A DNA stretch of 10,446 bases from Sphingomonadales bacterium UBA658. GTDB lineage: Bacteria; Pseudomonadota; Alphaproteobacteria; Sphingomonadales; Sphingomonadaceae. How positions within the stretch are numbered: position 1 is the first letter of the stretch; every line of letters starts with the position of its first letter. Below the pieces are notes generated by a model, which saw only the letters and a list, made by a program, of their open reading frames with translations, had not been told where the DNA came from and made no database searches. Below, piece by piece: positions 7,258-10,446 of the stretch. The DNA lies in NCBI GenBank assembly GCA_002299195.1, contig DBOA01000209.1, positions 1-10,446 of the forward strand, read 5' to 3'. Both the position numbers and the translations under genes were made by a program.

Positions 7258-7794
7258 TTAATCGCCGTCAAAACCTATCAGCGATCCGACCCGAACGCCT
7301 TGGGCACGCAACTTGGCCGCGCCGCCAAGGTCGGGCAGGTCAACGATGAACAATGCTTGTTCAACTTTGCCGCCGCCTTGTTGGATTAAGTCAACGCCAG
7401 CCAGTGCCGTGCCGCCCGTGGCAATCAAATCGTCAACCAACAGCACTTTCTGGTCAGGCTGCACATGGCCGACATGCATTTCAATGCGGTCGGTGCCATA
7501 TTCGAGCGTGTAATCCGTGCCGATTTTATCGCCGGGCAGCTTGCCCGGCTTACGCAGCATCAATTGGCCGAGGCCAAGCACATAAGCCAGAGCAGATGCC
7601 ACGATAAAGCCGCGTGCCTCAATACCCGCGACAAGCTGCGTATCCGGGTCCACCAGCGCCGCGAGCCGGTCAATGGTCGTGCGATAGCCCTGTGCGTCGA
7701 GCAGCAAGCTGGAGACGTCGCGGAACATGATGCCCGGTTTGGGATAATCCGGAATATTGCGAATCAGGGCGGCGAGGTCGGCGTTGCTATTCAT
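7258..7794 (-). CDS. apt: Adenine phosphoribosyltransferase
   Basis: Converts adenine plus PRPP to AMP and pyrophosphate in purine salvage; cytosolic, normally a dimer. The 178 residues are the normal length. The N-terminal LIRNIPDYPKPGIMFRDVSSLL, the IEARGFI segment (58-64), RKPGKLPG (81-88) and the PRPP-binding motif VLLVDDLIATGGTA (117-130) are all characteristic and intact. It converges with the lipoprotein methyltransferase gene, the stops being 19 bases apart with no visible terminator between them. It lies downstream of the rplL terminator, so it probably has its own promoter in 7795-7879, where I could not pick out a convincing one. No strong ribosome binding site is visible before the ATG at 7794. 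Confidence 0.96.
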   Translation of the reverse strand: MNSNADLAALIRNIPDYPKPGIMFRDVSSLLLDAQGYRTTIDRLAALVDPDTQLVAGIEARGFIVASALAYVLGLGQLMLRKPGKLPGDKIGTDYTLEYGTDRIEMHVGHVQPDQKVLLVDDLIATGGTALAGVDLIQQGGGKVEQALFIVDLPDLGGAAKLRAQGVRVGSLIGFDGD

Positions 7795-7879
7795 GCGCCA
7801 TGACTGCCCGCAACCTGCAGACTTTTCAAAAGAAAAGGGCCGGAATATGTGTGTTTATTGATGGCGAACGCGCGGCAAT

Positions 7880-7911
7880 AAAAAAGGGGCAGCCTATCGC
7901 TAGGCCGCCCC
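7880..7911 (-). terminator. Rho-independent terminator of rplJ-rplL
   Basis: On the minus strand GGGGC (7911-7907) and TAGGC-side bases pair back to GCCCC, giving a stem of GGGGC/GCCCC plus GCCTA/TAGGC interrupted by one A-C mismatch (7891/7906), with a 4-base loop at 7897-7900. Six T residues follow at 7885-7880. It lies 28 bases past the rplL stop and is a canonical intrinsic terminator. The opposite strand also has an AT-rich flank (ATTTTAT after 7911), but the T-run is clearly better on the minus strand. Confidence 0.9.
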
Positions 7912-7938
7912 ATTTTATATCCCGTAAGGGAAACCGAA

Positions 7939-8310
7939 TTACTTCAGTTCGACGGTTCCGCCGGCTGCAAGGATCTTCGCCTTGATGTCTTCGGCTTCTG
8001 CCTTGTTTACGCCTTCCTTGATTGCCTTTGGCGCGGACTCAACAAGAGCCTTTGCTTCGGTCAGACCAAGGTTGGTGATCGCACGGACTTCCTTGATGAC
8101 TGCAATCTTGTTGCCGCCGTCGCCAGTCAAGATAACGTCAAATTCAGTCTGCTCTTCAGCAGCTGGTGCAGCAGCGGCAGCAGGGCCAGCAACAGCAACA
8201 GCAGCAGCGGCGCTAACGCCCCACTTTTCTTCCAAAGCCTTAGCAAGTTCAGCCGCTTCGAGAACGGTCAATGCCGAAAGTTGGTCTACGAGCTTTTCAA
8301 TATCAGCCAT
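7939..8310 (-). CDS. rplL: Large ribosomal subunit protein bL12 (L7/L12)
   Basis: Stalk protein of the 50S subunit, present as dimers on L10, which recruits and stimulates translation GTPases. The 123 residues include the N-terminal dimerisation domain (about 1-30), a hinge very rich in Ala, Pro and Gly (33-51) and a C-terminal domain starting EFDVILTGDGGNKIAVIKEV, with LGLTEAKALVESAP on the factor-binding face. GGAG at 8324-8321 lies about 10 bases before the ATG. It follows rplJ by 88 bases on the same strand and ends at the terminator described just downstream. Confidence 0.98.
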   Translation of the reverse strand: MADIEKLVDQLSALTVLEAAELAKALEEKWGVSAAAAVAVAGPAAAAAPAAEEQTEFDVILTGDGGNKIAVIKEVRAITNLGLTEAKALVESAPKAIKEGVNKAEAEDIKAKILAAGGTVELK

Positions 8311-8354
8311 TTAAATAACACTCCGATTTTCTGTCATATCTGTAGGGCCCGCCC

Positions 8355-8388
8355 AGCCGGTTAAAACCATGGGACGCAGCCGGTTTAA
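8355..8388 (-). repeat. Repeat and weak hairpin between rplJ and rplL
   Basis: AGCCGGTT occurs twice in direct orientation at 8355-8362 and 8378-8385. In the same interval TTAAAACC (8361-8368) can pair with GGTTTAA (8382-8388) as a 7-bp stem with one bulged base and a 13-base loop. The position, between L10 and L12 reading frames, could bear on the higher output of L12 (several copies per L10), but that is inference and the stem is weak. Confidence 0.35.
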
Positions 8389-8398
8389 TTCAAAAAAG

Positions 8399-8914
8399 TT
8401 ATGCTGCCTTTTGGTCAGCATAGGCACCAAAAACGCGTGCCAATTTCGCAGCAGGTGCGGTCGACAGCTGTGCAAGCTTCGTTGCCGGTGCTTGGATAAG
8501 CCCGATAAGCGTGCCGCGCAGTTCGTCGAGCGATGGCAACGAAGCCAGCGCCTTTACACCGTTTACATCAAGGAACGTGTCACCCATCGCGCCGCCGACA
8601 ATTTCAAGTTTGTCATTGGTCTTTGCGAACTCGACAGCAATCTTTGCAGCTGCGACCGGATCCGACGATGTAGCGAGCGCTGTAGGGCCGGTAAGCAATT
8701 CAGCTACCGATCCATATTGCGTTCCTTCAAGAGCGATTTTGGCAAGACGGTTCTTGGCAACCTTATAGCTTGCACCAGCATCCCGCATCTTCAAACGAAG
8801 GTCGGTCGATTGTGCAACCGTCAGCCCGAGATTACGGGTGACGACGACAACCGCCGCTTCATTGAAAGTGGCGTTCAGCGATGCAACTGTTTCGGTCTTT
8901 TCAGAACGGTTCAT
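8399..8914 (-). CDS. rplJ: Large ribosomal subunit protein uL10
   Basis: L10 anchors the L7/L12 stalk on 23S rRNA and, as the L10-L12 complex, commonly represses its own operon by binding the mRNA leader. The 171 residues are normal length. The N-terminal RNA-binding domain begins MNRSEKTETVASLNATFNEA and continues with LRLKMRDAGASYKVAKNRLAKIAL, a family hallmark. The C-terminal helix that holds L12 ends in VFGAYADQKAA. AAGGAG at 8926-8921 is a strong ribosome binding site 6 bases before the ATG. rplL follows after 88 bases. Neither rplK-rplA upstream nor rpoB downstream is present, although these are the usual neighbours in many bacteria. Confidence 0.98.
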   Translation of the reverse strand: MNRSEKTETVASLNATFNEAAVVVVTRNLGLTVAQSTDLRLKMRDAGASYKVAKNRLAKIALEGTQYGSVAELLTGPTALATSSDPVAAAKIAVEFAKTNDKLEIVGGAMGDTFLDVNGVKALASLPSLDELRGTLIGLIQAPATKLAQLSTAPAAKLARVFGAYADQKAA

Positions 8915-9179
8915 GCATTACTCCTTTTTCAGACTTCGCCGGCAAGCCGACAAAATCCAACACGAAAAGCGAAACACCCGGCTGGGCGATCCGCTGACTT
9001 CAGTCCGTGGGGAAGTTTCATGCCGAACTCACACGATCTAAAATCGGGAGCGGTGGCGAAGGATGGCAAAAGCCAGTCCTGAAATCTCTATCCCCGTCTA
9101 GGCTGGAAATTAAGAACGGCAAATTCCGTTCACCAACTGTCTCGGACGGTTGCCGGTGGAGCCGTCGCCCCACCGAACG
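8915..9179 (-). promoter_or_regulatory. rplJ-rplL leader with alternative hairpins (possible L10-leader autoregulatory element)
   Basis: About 265 nt of untranslated leader lie between the predicted transcription start and rplJ. Near its 5' end, 9154-9175 folds into a 9-bp stem (one G-U pair) with a 4-base loop. Bases 9131-9158 can instead form a GTTG/CAAC plus GTG/CAC helix interrupted by a 3-base bulge on one side; this uses the same 9154-9158 bases, so the two folds exclude each other. A third hairpin at 9114-9131 has a 6-bp GAACGG/CCGTTC stem with a 6-base loop and is followed by TTAATTT. Long leaders bound by L10-L12 are established for rplJL operons; that this one works so is inferred. 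I see no ORF worth calling here. Confidence 0.55.
8921..8926 (-). promoter_or_regulatory. Strong ribosome binding site of rplJ
   Basis: Reads AAGGAG on the minus strand, 6 bases before the rplJ ATG. It fixes that start and would be the natural target of any translational repression by the leader. Confidence 0.8.
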
Positions 9180-9185
9180 AGGCGG

Positions 9186-9213
9186 GCATTAGCAGGGTTG
9201 AGCGCTGAGTCAA
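9186..9213 (-). promoter_or_regulatory. Extended -10 promoter of rplJ-rplL
   Basis: On the minus strand TTGACT (9213-9208) is followed after 16 bases by TAATGC (9191-9186), preceded by TGC to give an extended -10. Transcription should start near 9179. The element explains how rplJ-rplL is expressed without an upstream rplKA operon. A 12-bp GC palindrome (9214-9225) abuts the -35 on its upstream side. Confidence 0.7.
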
Positions 9214-9225
9214 GGGCGGCCGCCC
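9214..9225. repeat. 12-bp GC palindrome next to the rplJL -35 box
   Basis: GGGCGGCCGCCC is a perfect palindrome. It is flanked by TCAA on the left (9210-9213, overlapping the -35 complement) and, after two extra bases, TTGA on the right. It could be a protein-binding site or a chance GC-rich palindrome. No T-run supports a terminator role for either neighbouring transcript. Confidence 0.4.
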
Positions 9226-9272
9226 CTTTGATCGCTGTCCGCTGCGACAGAGTTTCAAAATCCTATGAAAGT

Positions 9273-9298
9273 CTGGACAATTTATCTTACTGGACAAT
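9273..9298. repeat. Direct repeat CTGGACAAT, 17-bp period, upstream of the NTF2-like gene
   Basis: CTGGACAAT occurs at 9273-9281 and again at 9290-9298, separated by an AT-rich 8-base spacer. The second copy contains TGGACA, usable as a -35 for the plus-strand gene at 9357, but the matching -10 (TTAATC, 9314-9319) is weak. Tandem copies ahead of a gene suggest a regulator site; no regulator is known. Confidence 0.4.
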
Positions 9299-9356
9299 CC
9301 TTGCTTCGCTGACTTAATCGCTATGCAATTCATCAGGTTAAAGGACACAATGATAT

Positions 9357-9770
9357 ATGCCCAACACGCGTGAAAAAACGGCGGCGCTGATTGGCGCATA
9401 TTATGCTGCATTCAATGCCATGGATGTTGAAGCAATCTTGGCATGTCTGGATGACAATGTGGCGCATGATATCAATCAAGGGGACCGTGAAACCGGCAAG
9501 CTGGCCTTTCGCGCATTTCTTGGCCGCATGGACCATGCTTATAGTGAACAGCTGCGTGATATTGTCATTATGACCAGCGAAGACGGCAAGCGCGCGGCGG
9601 CGGAATTCATCGTCGACGGGATTTACAAGGTGGCTGATGAAGGCTTTCCTGCCGCGCATGGCCAGAGCTACAGCTTGCCAGCGGGCGGTTTCTTTGAGGT
9701 CGCGGACGGAAAAATCACACGCGTCTCGGTCTATTATAATCTTGCCGACTGGATTGCCCAGGTTTCATGA
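9357..9770 (+). CDS. NTF2-like / SnoaL-type steroid isomerase-related protein
   Basis: A 137-residue single-domain protein of the NTF2-like cone fold, similar to the ketosteroid-isomerase-related group often found next to acetyltransferases. The N-terminal helix TAALIGAYYAAFNAMDVEAILACL, the following DDNVAHDINQGDRETGKLAFRAFL and the C-terminal strands GGFFEVADGKITRVSVYYNL are typical of SnoaL-like proteins. Its reaction is unknown: the fold covers isomerases, hydrolases and non-enzymatic proteins. AAGGA (9341-9345) lies 11 bases before the ATG, which is rather far; a nearer ATG at 9350 is out of frame and terminates after 7 codons. The stop overlaps the start of the downstream GNAT gene (ATGA), indicating coupling. 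Confidence 0.85.
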   Translation: MPNTREKTAALIGAYYAAFNAMDVEAILACLDDNVAHDINQGDRETGKLAFRAFLGRMDHAYSEQLRDIVIMTSEDGKRAAAEFIVDGIYKVADEGFPAAHGQSYSLPAGGFFEVADGKITRVSVYYNLADWIAQVS

Positions 9771-10357
9771 CCGTAGACGTCCGTTCCTTGACGGATCCCG
9801 AGGAGCGCTGGGCCGCCATTCCGGCGCTGTCTAATCTGCGGATCCGGGTTTTTCGCAGCTGGCCCTATCTGTATGACGGCAGTGCAGAGTATGAAGCCGC
9901 TTATATGGCGGAATTTGTGCGCGAACCGGGTTCGGTGCTTGTCGTCGCCCGGGACGGGGGGACCATCATCGGCGCGGCTACGGCGTCTCCATTGGAGGGG
10001 CAGAAGGCAGACATCCAGAATCCCTTTTGTGACCAAGGACTGGATATTGCGCAGATATTCTATTTCGGGGAATCCGTTCTGCTGCCGCAATATCAGGGGC
10101 AAGGCATTGGGCACCAGTTTTTCGACGCGCGTGAAGACGCAGCGCGCGCCGCAGGGGCACGTCAAACCGCCTTTTGCGCGGTGGTCCGCCCTGACGATCA
10201 TCCGATGCGGCCCGAAACACCACGCGATTTGCATCCATTCTGGCGCGCCCGCGGCTATGCGCCGGTGCCCGGTTTGACCGGAACGCTCGAATGGCAGGAT
10301 CTGGGCGATGATTTCGAAAGCGCGCATGCCATGCAATTCTGGATGCGCGACCTGTGA
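9767..10357 (+). CDS. GNAT-family N-acetyltransferase
   Basis: Predicted cytoplasmic acetyl-CoA-dependent acetyltransferase of 196 residues. The acetyl-CoA pyrophosphate loop Q-G-Q-G-I-G (110-115) follows the strand ESVLLPQY and leads into the helix FFDAREDAARAAGA, which is motif A of the fold. A later H-P-F-W-R-A-R-G-Y segment (156-164) is a typical motif B end. The acceptor is unknown. The ATG overlaps the NTF2-like stop by four bases, and its own stop overlaps the GTG of the hydrolase gene in the same way. Acetyltransferase and carbon-nitrogen hydrolase domains also occur fused in other bacteria (known of the families), so a shared amide-type substrate is plausible but inferred. Confidence 0.9.
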   Translation: MTVDVRSLTDPEERWAAIPALSNLRIRVFRSWPYLYDGSAEYEAAYMAEFVREPGSVLVVARDGGTIIGAATASPLEGQKADIQNPFCDQGLDIAQIFYFGESVLLPQYQGQGIGHQFFDAREDAARAAGARQTAFCAVVRPDDHPMRPETPRDLHPFWRARGYAPVPGLTGTLEWQDLGDDFESAHAMQFWMRDL

Positions 10358-10446
10358 CCGCGTCGGTCCGTATAGCGGCAGCCCAATATCCCATCGGGGA
10401 ACCCGATAGCTTTGCCAGTTGGCAAGGCAAGGTCGGGCAGTGGGTG
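10354..10446 (+). CDS. Carbon-nitrogen hydrolase, N-terminal fragment
   Basis: Open frame from a GTG at 10354 to the window end, 31 codons. The start TASVRIAAAQYPIGEPDSF after the initiator is the typical first strand of the nitrilase/amidase superfamily, where the A-A-x-Q-Y/x-P stretch begins the fold. The catalytic Glu, Lys and Cys lie further right and are not visible. The GTG overlaps the GNAT stop by four bases (GTGA), so it is probably expressed by coupled translation with it. Confidence 0.75.
   Translation, partial: MTASVRIAAAQYPIGEPDSFASWQGKVGQWV

Noticed and set aside
8160..8220. GCA/GCAGC-rich stretch resembling a simple-sequence repeat
   Set aside because: It encodes the normal Ala-rich hinge of L7/L12 and needs no further explanation.
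8369..9082. 237-codon plus-strand frame over rplJ
   Set aside because: It is antisense to a clear L10 gene and extends into its leader; no domain is visible and no ribosome binding site was found.

Overview
The window looks like an ordinary chromosomal stretch from an alphaproteobacterium, most probably a sphingomonad (Sphingomonadales). The basis is moderately high GC, the style of the proteins and the gene content: a class I polyhydroxyalkanoate synthase, a DEAD-box helicase with a DbpA-type C-terminal domain, an AlaC-type aminotransferase and a stand-alone rplJ-rplL pair. This taxonomic call is an inference from protein character; no rRNA gene is present to prove it. I see no insertion sequence, phage gene, tRNA, CRISPR array or defence locus.

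Layout. Positions 1-2785 lie on the minus strand. They hold a class I PHA synthase (phaC) and, 64 bases downstream of it, an acyl-CoA dehydrogenase cut by the left window edge. A perfect 16-bp palindrome overlapping a TTGACG -35 candidate sits in the gap, so the dehydrogenase probably has its own regulated promoter. A 98-base divergent spacer separates phaC from a plus-strand DEAD-box RNA helicase (2884-4716). Next, on the plus strand, is a tightly packed trio (4805-7238): an AlaC-like aminotransferase, a hotdog acyl-CoA thioesterase and a lipoprotein-signal methyltransferase-fold protein. This trio converges on apt (7258-7794, minus).

Upstream of apt on the minus strand is the rplJ-rplL ribosomal stalk operon (8914 to 7939). 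It has a strong-looking extended -10 promoter at 9186-9213, a leader of about 265 nt with mutually exclusive hairpins, and a clear rho-independent terminator at 7880-7911. It is not flanked by rplK-rplA or rpoB-rpoC. Divergent from it, on the plus strand, is a coupled set (9357 to the right edge): an NTF2/SnoaL-like protein, a GNAT acetyltransferase and the start of a carbon-nitrogen hydrolase, joined by ATGA and GTGA stop/start overlaps.

How they fit together. phaC and the acyl-CoA dehydrogenase belong to carbon storage and acyl-CoA oxidation, which share intermediates. apt salvages adenine, and rplJ-rplL and the helicase serve translation and RNA metabolism. The other genes are accessory metabolism with unassigned substrates. 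I found no convincing new multi-gene system. The most interesting points are regulatory (the palindrome at 1119-1134 and the rplJL leader) plus the signal-bearing methyltransferase and the altered PhaC nucleophile box.
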